A DNA stretch of 64,000 nucleotides from Lachnospiraceae bacterium. Lineage in GTDB: Bacteria > Bacillota > Clostridia > Lachnospirales > Lachnospiraceae. The notes under the pieces were generated by a model. The model did not search any database and had not been told where the DNA came from. It was given only the letters and a program-made list of their open reading frames with translations. Location: positions 62,001 through 126,000 of the forward strand of contig CAJTBO010000002.1 of assembly GCA_910573755.1 (NCBI GenBank), read 5' to 3'. Within the stretch, counting starts at the first letter, position 1, and every line of letters begins with the position of its first letter. A program made the position numbers and the translations under genes. This document shows, one piece after another, positions 8,604 to 18,725 of the stretch.

Positions 8604-10889
8604 ATGAAAAAGAAATGGGTATTGCTCCTGCAGCTTCTGGTGTTGATGCTGTGCGTTGCAGGGCTGTTTGGAAAAGATAAAACATGGAATATGGAAGGCG
8701 CGGAATTTTCCGGCATGCAGCAGGAGGATGGGCGCTTTGTCTTTAGCAGCGGGGCATTTTCATTGGGTCCCGGTGTTTATAAGGCGCATCTTTCCTATGA
8801 AACGCAGGATGATATGGTAAATGCATGGAATGTGGAGGCAGAAGGATCAGCTTTTGACGGGCTGCTTTCCAACGCCTGCATGCTGTACAGCGGCCTTACC
8901 GAGACGGATATGTATTTCTGGCTTCTGGAAAAAACAGATTCCCTGCAGGTCAAAGTGATCTGCGATGCATCCAGCGGGGTGGTGATACATGGCACCGGTC
9001 TGGAGGAAACCAATCTGGGCGCCAGATGTCTTCTGGTAATATTCCTTACAGTTTTTATACTGTGGGATATATTGATCTTTCAAAATGGAAATGCTTTTTC
9101 TCAAAACGATATTAAAAAGACGGCATGGGAGTCAGAGATGGAGCGGCGGGGTATCCTGTTTGGAATGATCGTGCTTGTTTTGGTATCTTCCGTGCCGTTG
9201 CTGACGGGATACGAGATTGCTTCGGCTGACTTAAACGGCCATCTGCAGCGGCTTGAAGGAACAAAGGATGCTCTGCTTGCCGGACAGTTTCCGGTGCGTA
9301 TCCATCCGAACTGGCTGCAGGGATACGGTTATGCCACAGGAGTTTTTTACTGTGATACCTTCCTTTATATTCCGGCTTTTTTGCGCATGACGGGATTCCC
9401 GTTAGGGGCAGCATATCTGATCTATAAGTTTTTAGTGAATGCGGGAACCGTGGTGATCGCCTGTGAAAGCTTCGGCAGAATCTTTAAGAACCGGCTCATC
9501 GGACTTTTTGCGGCGGCGCTTTATACGCTGAATATTTACCGGCTTGTCACCATGTATTTAAAAGACCATCTGGGGCAGTATACGGCGGCAATGTTTCTGC
9601 CTTTGTTTGCGTATGGGGTATGGAGGCTTTTATCTGAGGACGGAAAACAGAAAGAGTATAAAAGGATCTGGATCTTGCTGGTATTTAGTGTGACCGGAAT
9701 CATCCAGAGCCATATATTAACATGCGAGATGACAGCTGTTTTCAGCGTGATCATCGGGCTGGTTTTTATAAAACGGGTGCTGCGGAAAGAAACGCTTCTG
9801 GAAACGGGAAAGGCGTTTGCGGGTATTATCCTGCTGAATTTCTGGTTTATCATACCGTTTTTGGATTATATGATGACTCAGAAGTTGATCATCACAGGAG
9901 AACAGGTTTATACGCGGGAAATTCAGGGAAGAGGGAGTCTTTTGCCGCAGCTTTTCGGGATTTTCGCGTTGTCAGGGCCTGCGGATCATGATGTATCTTC
10001 TGGGATGCAGGGGGAGATTCCGTTTACCATAGGAGCGGGCCTTTTGGCGGGACTGTTTTATTACGGATATCTCTGCCTGACCGGGCGGGTCAGAGGGCAG
10101 AAAAAGGATGCGATGAGATCGTTGGGCATTTTTTCGGCGGTACTCTCCGTGCTCACATTGTTTATGGCAAGCGTATATTTTCCGTGGAACAGGCTGCAGG
10201 GGCTGGGCGGTTTTCTGGCGAAAGGCATTTCGGCGATTCAGTATCCGACCAGGATTTATGTGATAGCGGCAGTCTTTCTTTCCATACTTGGCGGCTGTAT
10301 ATTGAAACTGGAATATGATAGCGGAAGAATGAAGAGTTTATGGCTATATGCAGGCGGCACACTGATCACACTTTTCCTCGTGACAGGGATGTATTTCAGC
10401 GGTCTTTTGTCGGAGTCGCCTTTTTATAAGATTTATGAGGAAAATTCTTTTGGAAATTCCTATCTTTCCGGGCGGGAGTATCTGCCGCTGGGGACGGATG
10501 AAAGCCTTTTAAAGGCGGGAAGGGTGATTGCGTCGGAAGGAATTTCCTGTAAAGATTTTAAAAAAGATCATGCAGGGGTGGAACTTTACTGTGAAAACGG
10601 CAGTGCCGCAGATGGATACGTGGAATTGCCTTTGCTTTACTATCGGGGATATCAGGCAGGAGACAGGGAGACCGGGGAAAGATTTACGGTGTCTGACGGT
10701 GATAACCATGTGGTGCGGGTGGAAGTGCCCGGAGGGTATCAGGGAGAAATTTATACATCCTTTGCAAGTCCCTGGTATTGGAGGGCGGCGGAAATCGTGA
10801 CGGTGATCGCATGGTGTTGTTTTTTGGTGTGTTGTTTTAGAGGACGGATCAGGAGGGATACCCTGAAAAACGGGCGCTCTTCATTATGA
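8604..10889 (+). CDS. PTPS-related/YfhO-like membrane protein (paralogue 1)
   Basis: A 761-residue polytopic protein. I chose ATG 8604 (MKKKWVLLLQ), which starts directly at the first membrane segment; an earlier ATG at 8535 lies inside the previous gene and lacks a ribosome site. After an N-terminal anchor and a beta-rich extracytoplasmic domain (about 25-145), a multi-pass core follows with the motif DLNGHLQRLEGTK, GQFPVRI and FLYIPAFLRM. This fits the membrane family annotated as 6-pyruvoyl-tetrahydropterin-synthase-related or YfhO-like, thought to be GT-C-type glycosyltransferases. A soluble beta-rich tail closes the protein. It is the first of three consecutive homologues. Confidence 0.6.
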   Translation: MKKKWVLLLQLLVLMLCVAGLFGKDKTWNMEGAEFSGMQQEDGRFVFSSGAFSLGPGVYKAHLSYETQDDMVNAWNVEAEGSAFDGLLSNACMLYSGLTETDMYFWLLEKTDSLQVKVICDASSGVVIHGTGLEETNLGARCLLVIFLTVFILWDILIFQNGNAFSQNDIKKTAWESEMERRGILFGMIVLVLVSSVPLLTGYEIASADLNGHLQRLEGTKDALLAGQFPVRIHPNWLQGYGYATGVFYCDTFLYIPAFLRMTGFPLGAAYLIYKFLVNAGTVVIACESFGRIFKNRLIGLFAAALYTLNIYRLVTMYLKDHLGQYTAAMFLPLFAYGVWRLLSEDGKQKEYKRIWILLVFSVTGIIQSHILTCEMTAVFSVIIGLVFIKRVLRKETLLETGKAFAGIILLNFWFIIPFLDYMMTQKLIITGEQVYTREIQGRGSLLPQLFGIFALSGPADHDVSSGMQGEIPFTIGAGLLAGLFYYGYLCLTGRVRGQKKDAMRSLGIFSAVLSVLTLFMASVYFPWNRLQGLGGFLAKGISAIQYPTRIYVIAAVFLSILGGCILKLEYDSGRMKSLWLYAGGTLITLFLVTGMYFSGLLSESPFYKIYEENSFGNSYLSGREYLPLGTDESLLKAGRVIASEGISCKDFKKDHAGVELYCENGSAADGYVELPLLYYRGYQAGDRETGERFTVSDGDNHVVRVEVPGGYQGEIYTSFASPWYWRAAEIVTVIAWCCFLVCCFRGRIRRDTLKNGRSSL

Positions 10890-10931
10890 TCTGAGTGCCG
10901 GCTAAGGCAGTTGAGCGGGAGTTTGGGTGAA

Positions 10932-13253
10932 ATGGGACAAAGAAAGAGCCGTAAAAACAGAATAGTGTCAGGTATTCTTGTGCTGGTACAGCTTTCTTTT
11001 GTGCTGTTTTGTCTTTGGGGACTGAGTCGGGAAAAAGAAAGTTACCTGATGGAAGAACAGACGACAAGGGCATTTGGCGGGAGCAGGGATGAGAACGGGA
11101 CGTACCGCATTGATGAATATGACGTATTGCCGGAGGGTGTTTTTCTGTCTATGGAACTGCCCGGTCTGAAGAAAGGCGTGTATGAGGTACAGATAGCATA
11201 TGATGCGGATGCCGAGCAGGTGAGCAGGGTGTCTTCGGACAGTGCGGGGTATCGTAAACTGTATACTAATACAGTGTCGCTTCGTCCGTCAAATATTCAG
11301 AAGGAAGTTGCTTATCGGTTCATGCTGTTGGAAAATGCGGACGATCTCAGAGTGGAAATTCTGTATACCGGGGCAGGAACGCTTGCAGTAACAGATTTCA
11401 GGGTGGTGCACACAAGGCAGGAATACGGTATGGGGCTTTTCTTTGTTGTGCTGTTTTCCCTGCTGGCGGATATTCTGTTGTATTTCCTTGTATGGAACAG
11501 GGGGAAAATACCGGGAAGGACAGAGCGGAAAATATTGTTTGGACTGTCTGTGATCTTTCTGCTGTCCTGTGCAAATCTGCTGACGGATTACGCACATTTG
11601 GGTGATGATGCGTTTTTTCATTTGAACAGGATCGAAGGGATCGCAAGGGAATGGGCAAACGGAAATTTTCCGGCAAGGCTGGAGTCCTATTGTATGTTTG
11701 GCATGGGATATCCGATGTCTGTGATGTATCCGGAGGTACTTTTGTGGCCTGCGGCATTTCTGCGTATGATAGGATTTGATCTTTCGTTCTGTATGAAAGC
11801 GGATATTGCGTTTATCAATATATTGACTACGCTCCTTTCCTATTATAGTTTTAAAAATATTTTTAAGAGCAGACAGATCGGGCTGTGGGGAAGTGCCGTA
11901 TATACGTTATCTTTGTACAGGCTTTATAATATTTATGACAGGGCTGCCGTCGGGGAATTTATCGCCATGACATTTCTGCCTCTGATATGCTGGGGGCTGA
12001 CGAGGGTGTTCTCGGAAAAGGAGGAAGCGGTAAAAGAGAAAAAGACGGTGTTTCTGCTGGCTTTCGGGTATATGGGGATATTGTACTCCCATGTGCTGAG
12101 TCTGGAATTTACAGTGGTATTTACGGTTTTACTCTGTTTGATCCTCTGGAGACGTTTTTTCCGCAGAAGTACATTTTTTACTTTTGTAAAGGCGGCGTTA
12201 CTGGCGGCGGGGCTCAGTTTATGGTTCCTGATTCCTTTTTTGGACTATTCTTTGCATGCGGGTCTGAATGTATTTGATACCGGAAATCCGATTCAGATCC
12301 TGGGATTGTATCTGGCACAGCTTTTCTGGTTTTTCCCCTGGAGAGGGTGGTCGTCTTATATGTATGTCTCGGGGATGCAGTACGTCAGGGCTTACGGCAT
12401 GGGGCTTGCGCTGGCAGTGGTGTTTTTCAGCTTTTTGTATTTCCGTGTAAAGGGAATCGCGGGAAAAAGGATGCAGGATTTTGAAACATATCCGAAAGTG
12501 AGGGTTGCGGCGGTAACAGGGATTTTGGCGATGTTTATGAGCCTGAATATCTTCCCGTGGGATGCGATCAGTGAACTCTCCGAGGGACTGAAGAAGGTAG
12601 TGTACAGTATTCAGTTTCCGTATCGTTTTCTGGTGATTGTGACAATCTCGCTTACCTTTTTGGGGTGCGGCCTGTTTGCGATGCTCCGGCAGGGAGAAAA
12701 CGGGAAAAAGGGAACAGGCTTTGCTGTTTCCGTTTTGATATTGACTGTCTGGGGAAGCAGTTTTTATATGAATCATGAAATACAGGGACGGACATGGTCG
12801 GATTTCAGGGAAGCGGCGGCAATGGGATCGGCAATGATCGGAAACGGAGAGTATCTTCCTGCCCGGACGGATGTGACGGCACTGCCATATACGGAAGCGG
12901 CTGCGGGAGAGGGCGCGGTTTTGCGGGCATATACGAAGAAAGATGATCATGTGGAATTTTGGTGTGAAAATAATGGATCTGCAGAAAGTTTCGTAGAGTG
13001 TAACCTTTTATATTATCCCGGTTATCGGGCACTGAAGGGTGATACGAAGGAAGAACTGGCGGTAGTCCCGGGAGAAAATAATGTATTGAGAGTGGAGATA
13101 CCGCAGGGCTTTCAGGGAAATGTTATCATAGATTTTGTCGGAAAAAGCTACTGGAGGATCGGAAATGCTATTTCAGCAGTTTTGTGGCTGTGGGTGGCCG
13201 GATATGGGGCGATTGCTTACTATAAAAGTGTGAAGAGAAAGACCGGACGGTAA
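10932..13253 (+). CDS. PTPS-related/YfhO-like membrane protein (paralogue 2)
   Basis: A 773-residue homologue of the upstream gene with the same order of parts: anchor, external beta-rich domain (residues about 30-160), multi-pass core, and external tail. The core motif is DDAFFHLNRIEGIAREW followed by GNFPARL. ATG 10932 (MGQRKS) is preceded by GGGAG at 9 bases; a TTG at 10911 is the alternative. The external tail has the same pattern as paralogue 1 (FVECNLLYYPGYRAL here, YVELPLLYYRGYQAG there). A role in transferring sugars or modifying a polymer on the outer face is inferred from topology. Confidence 0.6.
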   Translation: MGQRKSRKNRIVSGILVLVQLSFVLFCLWGLSREKESYLMEEQTTRAFGGSRDENGTYRIDEYDVLPEGVFLSMELPGLKKGVYEVQIAYDADAEQVSRVSSDSAGYRKLYTNTVSLRPSNIQKEVAYRFMLLENADDLRVEILYTGAGTLAVTDFRVVHTRQEYGMGLFFVVLFSLLADILLYFLVWNRGKIPGRTERKILFGLSVIFLLSCANLLTDYAHLGDDAFFHLNRIEGIAREWANGNFPARLESYCMFGMGYPMSVMYPEVLLWPAAFLRMIGFDLSFCMKADIAFINILTTLLSYYSFKNIFKSRQIGLWGSAVYTLSLYRLYNIYDRAAVGEFIAMTFLPLICWGLTRVFSEKEEAVKEKKTVFLLAFGYMGILYSHVLSLEFTVVFTVLLCLILWRRFFRRSTFFTFVKAALLAAGLSLWFLIPFLDYSLHAGLNVFDTGNPIQILGLYLAQLFWFFPWRGWSSYMYVSGMQYVRAYGMGLALAVVFFSFLYFRVKGIAGKRMQDFETYPKVRVAAVTGILAMFMSLNIFPWDAISELSEGLKKVVYSIQFPYRFLVIVTISLTFLGCGLFAMLRQGENGKKGTGFAVSVLILTVWGSSFYMNHEIQGRTWSDFREAAAMGSAMIGNGEYLPARTDVTALPYTEAAAGEGAVLRAYTKKDDHVEFWCENNGSAESFVECNLLYYPGYRALKGDTKEELAVVPGENNVLRVEIPQGFQGNVIIDFVGKSYWRIGNAISAVLWLWVAGYGAIAYYKSVKRKTGR

Positions 13254-13278
13254 TAACGGTTTTGAGGAGGCGATAGGG

Positions 13279-14763
13279 ATGAAACAGATAAAAATAGCAA
13301 AACGGGATGAGAAAAAAGTGAATATTGTATTGGGCTGCCTTTTACTGACATTTCTGGCATCCCTGCCGCTGTTTACGGATTTTCTGCTTTACGGGGCTGA
13401 TCTGCAGTTTCAGCTTTTGAGGATAGAAGCGTTGAGAGACGGGCTGAAGGAAGCGGGAATTTTGCTCTGGTCAAAACCGGACTGGATAGAACCGAAGGGA
13501 TTTTCCTTTGCATTTTTTTACGGGGATACGTTCCTGTACATTCCGGCGTTTTTCCGGATGGCGGGCATCAATGTGCAGATGAGTTATCGGATTTTTCTGG
13601 TAATGATCAATGCGGCTACGGCTTTTGGTTCTTTTGCGGCTTTCCGGAAGATATTTCAGGATGACTATACGGGGCTTTTGGGCAGTGCGTTATATACCAT
13701 GTCGGTTTACCGTGTTTTTCTGCTGTATTCGGAAGCAGAACTGGGAGAGGTGCTGGCACTGATCTTTCTTCCGTTTGTCTTGGCAGGTGCCTGCCTGATT
13801 TTCTGCGAGGGACAGAAAGAGCGGAGGTTTGGATGGATATGGCTTTCGCTGGGACTTTCAGGCATGCTGCGAAGTCATATATTCAGTTTTGGGACCGCGG
13901 TTATGTTTCTGGTTATTTTTGCTGCCGTACAGTTCAAAAGGCTGAAGGAGGCTGCCGTGTGGAAACAGATCGGATTGAGTGCGGCAGCCGTTCTGCTTTT
14001 GAACTGCAATTATCTTTACGCTGTGCTGCAGTATGTGCGGACAGGCGGATTTGTGATAAATCCTATTTCCGGTGTGCCGATTCAGGATAAGGGAGTCCAG
14101 ATCATACAGCTCTTTATGGGATTTTATCAGGCAGGCGGCAATCGTGAGTTTGGGGCAGGCGGCGTAGGCGATGCCGCGCCTGTGGGACTGGGCATTGTTT
14201 TTCTGCTTGCAATATCTGTATTTTGCTATTTTATTTTCGTGTATGGAGAGGATTTTGAAAAGGAGGAAAAGGGAAAAGGCGCTATGGCGCTTGGAATAGG
14301 ACTTTTTGCCTGTCTGCTCGGAACGCTTTGCTTCCCCTGGGATTCCGTTTTAAAATGGTCCGGACTTACCTCTTCTCTGGTATCGATGATACAGGCGCCG
14401 TGGCATTTTCTGCAGACAGCGCTTCTGGCGTTCACGGTGCTGGGTTGTATTACTTACCGGATGGCAGGAAAGAAATTTGGGGAGTTGTATGGAAAAATAT
14501 ACGGATTGGGACTGGCAGGAGCCGGTATTTTCTCCTCGTCCTATCTGGTCGCAAATTTGTTGTTTTATTCTGACTTTATAAGGGTGAGGGCAGGAGAGGA
14601 AATCTGGGTACCGATCGCGGAGGAAGGCGGGGAAGGACTGCCGGTACTGGCGTCCGGCGTGCAGCATTTCGCGGCTGACGGGCTCTGGTATGTTTTTGCG
14701 GTGGTAAGTATTTTGACACTTGGCTTGTGTATATTTTATATTATAAAGAAAAAGAAACAGTAA
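13279..14763 (+). CDS. PTPS-related membrane protein (paralogue 3, core only)
   Basis: A 494-residue homologue of the two preceding proteins that lacks both the N-terminal external domain and most of the C-terminal tail. The core motif is recognisable but eroded: YGADLQFQLLRIEALRDG and DTFLYIPAFFRMAG, while the FPxR element became ILLWSKPD. It begins at ATG 13279 after a good GAGGAGG site. About ten to twelve membrane segments are visible. It may be a shorter enzyme with a different acceptor. The order of the three genes suggests successive duplications. Confidence 0.55.
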   Translation: MKQIKIAKRDEKKVNIVLGCLLLTFLASLPLFTDFLLYGADLQFQLLRIEALRDGLKEAGILLWSKPDWIEPKGFSFAFFYGDTFLYIPAFFRMAGINVQMSYRIFLVMINAATAFGSFAAFRKIFQDDYTGLLGSALYTMSVYRVFLLYSEAELGEVLALIFLPFVLAGACLIFCEGQKERRFGWIWLSLGLSGMLRSHIFSFGTAVMFLVIFAAVQFKRLKEAAVWKQIGLSAAAVLLLNCNYLYAVLQYVRTGGFVINPISGVPIQDKGVQIIQLFMGFYQAGGNREFGAGGVGDAAPVGLGIVFLLAISVFCYFIFVYGEDFEKEEKGKGAMALGIGLFACLLGTLCFPWDSVLKWSGLTSSLVSMIQAPWHFLQTALLAFTVLGCITYRMAGKKFGELYGKIYGLGLAGAGIFSSSYLVANLLFYSDFIRVRAGEEIWVPIAEEGGEGLPVLASGVQHFAADGLWYVFAVVSILTLGLCIFYIIKKKKQ

Positions 14764-14785
14764 TTTGCCGGAACAGGAGATCATT

Positions 14786-15490
14786 ATGAGAAAGATAGCA
14801 ATTATCACCGCGCGGGGCGGCAGTAAAAGGATACCGAGAAAGAATATCCGTCCTTTTCTGGGAAAGCCCATTATGGCGTATTCAATAGAAGCGGCGCTGC
14901 AGAGCAATATTTTTGATGAAGTGATGGTGTCTACGGAAGATGAGGAGATCGCGGCGCTGGCAAGGCGGTACGGGGCAAAAGTTCCTTTTTACCGCAGTGA
15001 AAAAACATCCGGGGACTTTGCGGGGACAAACGATGTGCTGCTGGAGGTGCTGGGGGAGTATGAGAAGCGGGGAGAGCACTTTGAACTGGGATGTTGTATT
15101 TATCCGACGGCTCCCTTTGTGACAGCGGAAAAACTGACAGAGGCAGTGGGAAAGCTGGAGGCGGCGGATGCCGATACATTGATTCCGGTGGTGGAGTTTT
15201 CCTATCCGCCGAAGCGTGCCATGGTTATCCGGGACGGCATGCTGCAGTTTGGGGATCTGAGGTATATTGACAGCCGTTCCCAGGATCTGGAAAAAGAGTA
15301 TCACGATGTGGGGCAGTTTTACTGTTTCAGGACAGAGGCTTTCCGGCAGAACAAAAAGCTGATGCTGGGAAAGATCCTGCCCTATGTGGTCAGTGAGATG
15401 GAAGTGCAGGATATTGATAACGAATCGGACTGGCAGATCGCGGAGATCAAGTATCAGGCGATGACGGACAGAGACGGTAAAATGCAGTGA
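14786..15490 (+). CDS. pseF: CMP-nonulosonate (pseudaminate-type) cytidylyltransferase
   Basis: A 234-residue cytidylyltransferase of the NeuA/PseF family, which activates a nonulosonic acid with CTP to give the CMP-sugar. The N-terminal nucleotide loop IITARGGSKRIPRKN is intact, as are FLGKPIMAYSI, VMVSTEDEEI and YPTAPF, and YHDVGQFYCF near the end. The VEFSYPPKRAM and YHDVGQFY segments resemble PseF more than NeuA. ATG 14786 follows CAGGAG at 6 bases, so it was preferred over a TTG at 14765. With PseI and PseG homologues 2-4 kb downstream this indicates a pseudaminic-type sugar, although a related nonulosonate cannot be excluded. Confidence 0.8.
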   Translation: MRKIAIITARGGSKRIPRKNIRPFLGKPIMAYSIEAALQSNIFDEVMVSTEDEEIAALARRYGAKVPFYRSEKTSGDFAGTNDVLLEVLGEYEKRGEHFELGCCIYPTAPFVTAEKLTEAVGKLEAADADTLIPVVEFSYPPKRAMVIRDGMLQFGDLRYIDSRSQDLEKEYHDVGQFYCFRTEAFRQNKKLMLGKILPYVVSEMEVQDIDNESDWQIAEIKYQAMTDRDGKMQ

Positions 15491-15581
15491 ACGGTTGTGC
15501 GGCTGTATAAGAAATAAAGCGCGGTAAGCTGCTTCGGTGTGGACGGTCAGGACAGCCGGGGTGTGTTTGTGGAGAGTATAT

Positions 15582-16586
15582 ATGAATTTATTGCTGACAT
15601 CGATCGGAAAGAGAATAGAGTTGACAGAACATTTAAAAACCCGTTTTCGTGTGGTCGGCGTGGATGCTTCGGCTATGAATCCGGCAAAAATGTTTGTGGA
15701 TGCTTTTTATCAGGTACCGAAATGCAGGGAAGGCGGTTATGTGGAAACCCTTTTTGAAATCTGCAGGAAAGAGGACATCTCTCTTCTTGTGCCTTTATAT
15801 GAGCCGGAATTTTTTGTTTTGGATGAGGCAAGGGCGAGGTTTGAGGAGATCGGTGTAAAGCTGGTATTATCGGACAGGCAGATATTGGATGTCTGCAGTG
15901 ATAAAAGAAAGACGGCGGCTTTTTTTGAAAAATATGGCATTCCCGCGCCCGAAACGCTTCCGGCGAAAGAGGTAGAGGAGATTATTGCCGGAAAAGAGGC
16001 GGTGTATCCGTTTATTTTAAAGCCTGCGGGCGGCATGGGAAGCGAAGGGATATTTCGTGCGGGAAACCGGAGGGAACTGGCGTTTTTTTATGAATACGCG
16101 GGCAGGGATGTGCTGGTGCAGAGGTGCGCGGCAGGCAGGGAGTATACGATCGATGTCCTTTGTGATTTCTTTGGGGAAACGGTTTATATCGTGCCGCGGA
16201 TCAGGCTGGAGGTGATTTCCGGGGAGGTTTCAAAGAGCCGGACAGACATGCGGGAGTGTGTAATAAAAGGAACGGAAAAGCTGCTTGCGGCATTGAGGGA
16301 AGAAGGCTGCGTCTGCGGTCCGATGACGATACAGTGCTTTTTGGCGGAAGATGATACAAGTATTTCTTTTATTGAGATCAATCCCAGATTCGGCGGCGGC
16401 GTGCCGCTTGCCTTTGCGGCGGGAGCCGACTATGCGGAGGCGCTTTTAAAAATGGCGCAGGGCTATGCTGTAAACCGGCCGGAGAGTGCCGCGGAGGCGG
16501 CGGGGAAGCCGGACTGGACATCTTTCCGGGAGCGGGAGATCAGGGAATTGACGATGCTGCGGTATTCGTCGGCAGTTTATGAATAA
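15582..16586 (+). CDS. ATP-grasp enzyme
   Basis: A 334-residue CarB-like ATP-grasp protein. The N-terminal pre-ATP-grasp domain starts NLLLTSIGKR. The ATP-binding lobes follow (FILKPAGGMGSEGI, VLVQRCAAGREYTIDV), and the metal site is in FIEINPRFGGGVPLA. ATP-grasp enzymes join a carboxylate to an amine or thiol through an acyl-phosphate. Being wedged between pseF and pseI with a HAD phosphatase suggests a role in tailoring the nonulosonate or attaching an amino-acid substituent; this is inference. ATG 15582 was chosen because it begins the conserved fold. The 91-base gap before it holds nothing notable. Confidence 0.7.
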   Translation: MNLLLTSIGKRIELTEHLKTRFRVVGVDASAMNPAKMFVDAFYQVPKCREGGYVETLFEICRKEDISLLVPLYEPEFFVLDEARARFEEIGVKLVLSDRQILDVCSDKRKTAAFFEKYGIPAPETLPAKEVEEIIAGKEAVYPFILKPAGGMGSEGIFRAGNRRELAFFYEYAGRDVLVQRCAAGREYTIDVLCDFFGETVYIVPRIRLEVISGEVSKSRTDMRECVIKGTEKLLAALREEGCVCGPMTIQCFLAEDDTSISFIEINPRFGGGVPLAFAAGADYAEALLKMAQGYAVNRPESAAEAAGKPDWTSFREREIRELTMLRYSSAVYE

Positions 16587-16703
16587 GGACGGGAAAGGCG
16601 TTCGCCGCGGTCGGCTTCACGGACCTGCCCTGAGTGTCCGCTGAAGTGGGCGGATGGAAGTTTGGAAGGTTTGGATGAAACGCGGCACGGGATATGGAGA
16701 AAT

Positions 16704-17426
16704 ATGATAAAAGCGGTAATATTTGATTTGGATGATACCTTATATCGGGAGCGGGATTTTGTGGATCAGGCCTTCCGGAGCGTGGCGGAGGTCATGGCGG
16801 GGTATCTTGCCAAAAACGGAAAGGCTCCGGAAAAAGAAGAAAACGGGAATTTGCGTGCTGTAGAGGCGGGAATAAGCCCTGAAGAACTGTTCGAACAGAT
16901 GATAGAACTGATGGAGCAGGAGGGCAGGGGAGAGATTTTTAACCGCCTCTGCGAGCGGTATGATGTGGATATTCCGGTGCAGGAACTTGTAAGGATATAC
17001 CGGGAGACAGAGCCTGTGCTTGTTCTTTATCCTGACGGGGAGAAATTTCTGGCGAGGCTGGAAAAAGAACAGATCAAAACAGGACTGATCACGGATGGAA
17101 ACGTGCAGGTGCAGCATAATAAGATCCGGGCGCTGGGACTTGATCAAAGGCTGGATGTGGTGCTCGCCAGTTACGACCTCGGGCTGAGAAAACCGGATAC
17201 CGGGGTGTATACGTATTGTCTTGAAAAACTGGGGTGCAGGCCGGAAGAAGCCGTTTATATCGGAGACAACCCGTTGAAGGATTTTATCGGGGCCGGAAAA
17301 CTGGGCATGAAAACGGTGCGCATCATCAGACCGGAAGGGCTGCATATGTGGAGGACGGCGCAGGAAGGCTATGAGGCGGACCGGACGGTGCATCTGCTGA
17401 CGGAAGTATCGTTGGAACAGTGGTAG
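16704..17426 (+). CDS. HAD-superfamily phosphatase
   Basis: A 240-residue HAD hydrolase. All four motifs are present: nucleophile FDLDDTLY (Asp8, Asp10), motif II LITDGN, the lysine in LRKPDTGVY, and motif IV YIGDNPLKDF. A helical cap lies between residues about 15 and 95. ATG 16704 follows GGAGA closely; an earlier start at 16662 adds a non-conserved tail. HAD enzymes often act as sugar-phosphate phosphatases; in this location it could remove the 9-phosphate of a nonulosonate-phosphate or act with the ATP-grasp neighbour. The substrate is unknown. Confidence 0.75.
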   Translation: MIKAVIFDLDDTLYRERDFVDQAFRSVAEVMAGYLAKNGKAPEKEENGNLRAVEAGISPEELFEQMIELMEQEGRGEIFNRLCERYDVDIPVQELVRIYRETEPVLVLYPDGEKFLARLEKEQIKTGLITDGNVQVQHNKIRALGLDQRLDVVLASYDLGLRKPDTGVYTYCLEKLGCRPEEAVYIGDNPLKDFIGAGKLGMKTVRIIRPEGLHMWRTAQEGYEADRTVHLLTEVSLEQW

Positions 17427-17599
17427 GAAGAGAACGGATTCTGCTTCCGGTATTTTATATCTGCGGCTTTTTTTGCCCGTACCGGATCTGCTGTAACAGA
17501 ATGGACGGATAAAACCGGGAAAAACAGGATAATAAGACAGGAAAGTAAAACAGCGCGGGAAGGCGGAAGGTAAAAATAACGGCGGCAGGGAGGAAGGTT

Positions 17600-18688
17600 A
17601 TGAGGAAAGAAATCGAAATAGCAGGCAGAAAGATCGGAGAGGGGCATCCGGCTTTTATCATTGCGGAGATGTCGGCAAATCATAATATGGATTACGGCAG
17701 AGCGGTGGAGATCATCCATCAGGCGAAGGAAGCCGGTGCGGATGCGGTAAAAATACAGACCTATACTGCCGACACGATCACCATCGACAGCGACAGATCA
17801 TGGTTTCAGATCACGCAGGGGACACTCTGGGACGGAACAACCTTGCATAAGCTCTATGAAAAGGCATATACCCCCTGGGAGTGGCAGCCGAAGTTAAAGG
17901 AGGAAGCCGGGAAGGCGGGGCTGGTCTTTTTTTCGGCACCTTTTGATCATACGGCGGTGGACTTTCTGGAAGAGATGCAGGTGCCCTGCTATAAGATCGC
18001 ATCCTTTGAATTAAACGATATTCCGATGCTCCGTAAAATTGCAAAGCTCGGAAAGCCGATCCTGATGGCAACCGGCGTTTCCTATGAGAAGGATATCCGG
18101 CTTGCGGTGGAAACCTGCGAAGAAGAGGGAAACGATCAGGCGATCCTGTTAAAATGTACCTCTGCCTATCCGGCGCCTTATGATGCGGTGAACCTTAAGA
18201 TGATCCCGGCTATGGCAAAGACTTTTGACTGCCTTACAGGGCTTTCGGATCATACAATGGGATATCAGGCAGCAATCGGCGCGGCAGCGATCGGCGCCTG
18301 TGTGATAGAGAAGCATTTGACCTTAAAGCGGGAGGATGGCGGAGCGGACGCGGCTTTTTCTATGGAACCTCAGGAATTCCGGGAGATGTGCGAGGGAGTG
18401 CGCATTGTGGAACAGGCGTTGGGAAGAGAGACCTACGATCTGTCAGAAAAGCAAAAAAGAGAGAGGGAACATTCCCGTTCTTTGTTTGTGACAAAAGATA
18501 TAAAAGCCGGAGAATATTTTACTCCGGAAAATATACGCTCCATCCGCCCCGGTTTCGGACTGCATACGAAGTATTTTGAGGAAATACTGGGAAAACGCGC
18601 AGCTCAGGATCTGGAGACGGGAACGCCCATGCATTTTTCTTATGTGAAGGGTATGGAAGATAGAAAAGATGAACTTGGTTTAGATTAG
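17600..18688 (+). CDS. pseI: Pseudaminic acid synthase-type NeuB enzyme
   Basis: A 362-residue NeuB-family synthase, which condenses phosphoenolpyruvate with a 2,4-diacetamido hexose to form a nonulosonate. The barrel starts with AFIIAEMSANHNMDYGRA; the segments ADTITIDSD and GTLWDGTTLHKLYEKAYTPW are characteristic of PseI. LTGLSDHTMGY and VIEKHLTL carry the metal and PEP ligands. The C-terminal SAF (antifreeze-like) domain spans about residues 290-350. ATG 17600 has GGAGGAAGG upstream. The preceding 173-base gap has no gene. Confidence 0.85.
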   Translation: MRKEIEIAGRKIGEGHPAFIIAEMSANHNMDYGRAVEIIHQAKEAGADAVKIQTYTADTITIDSDRSWFQITQGTLWDGTTLHKLYEKAYTPWEWQPKLKEEAGKAGLVFFSAPFDHTAVDFLEEMQVPCYKIASFELNDIPMLRKIAKLGKPILMATGVSYEKDIRLAVETCEEEGNDQAILLKCTSAYPAPYDAVNLKMIPAMAKTFDCLTGLSDHTMGYQAAIGAAAIGACVIEKHLTLKREDGGADAAFSMEPQEFREMCEGVRIVEQALGRETYDLSEKQKREREHSRSLFVTKDIKAGEYFTPENIRSIRPGFGLHTKYFEEILGKRAAQDLETGTPMHFSYVKGMEDRKDELGLD

Positions 18689-18725
18689 AGAACGTCCGGG
18701 TGACAACTTACCAATAAGGAGATAT

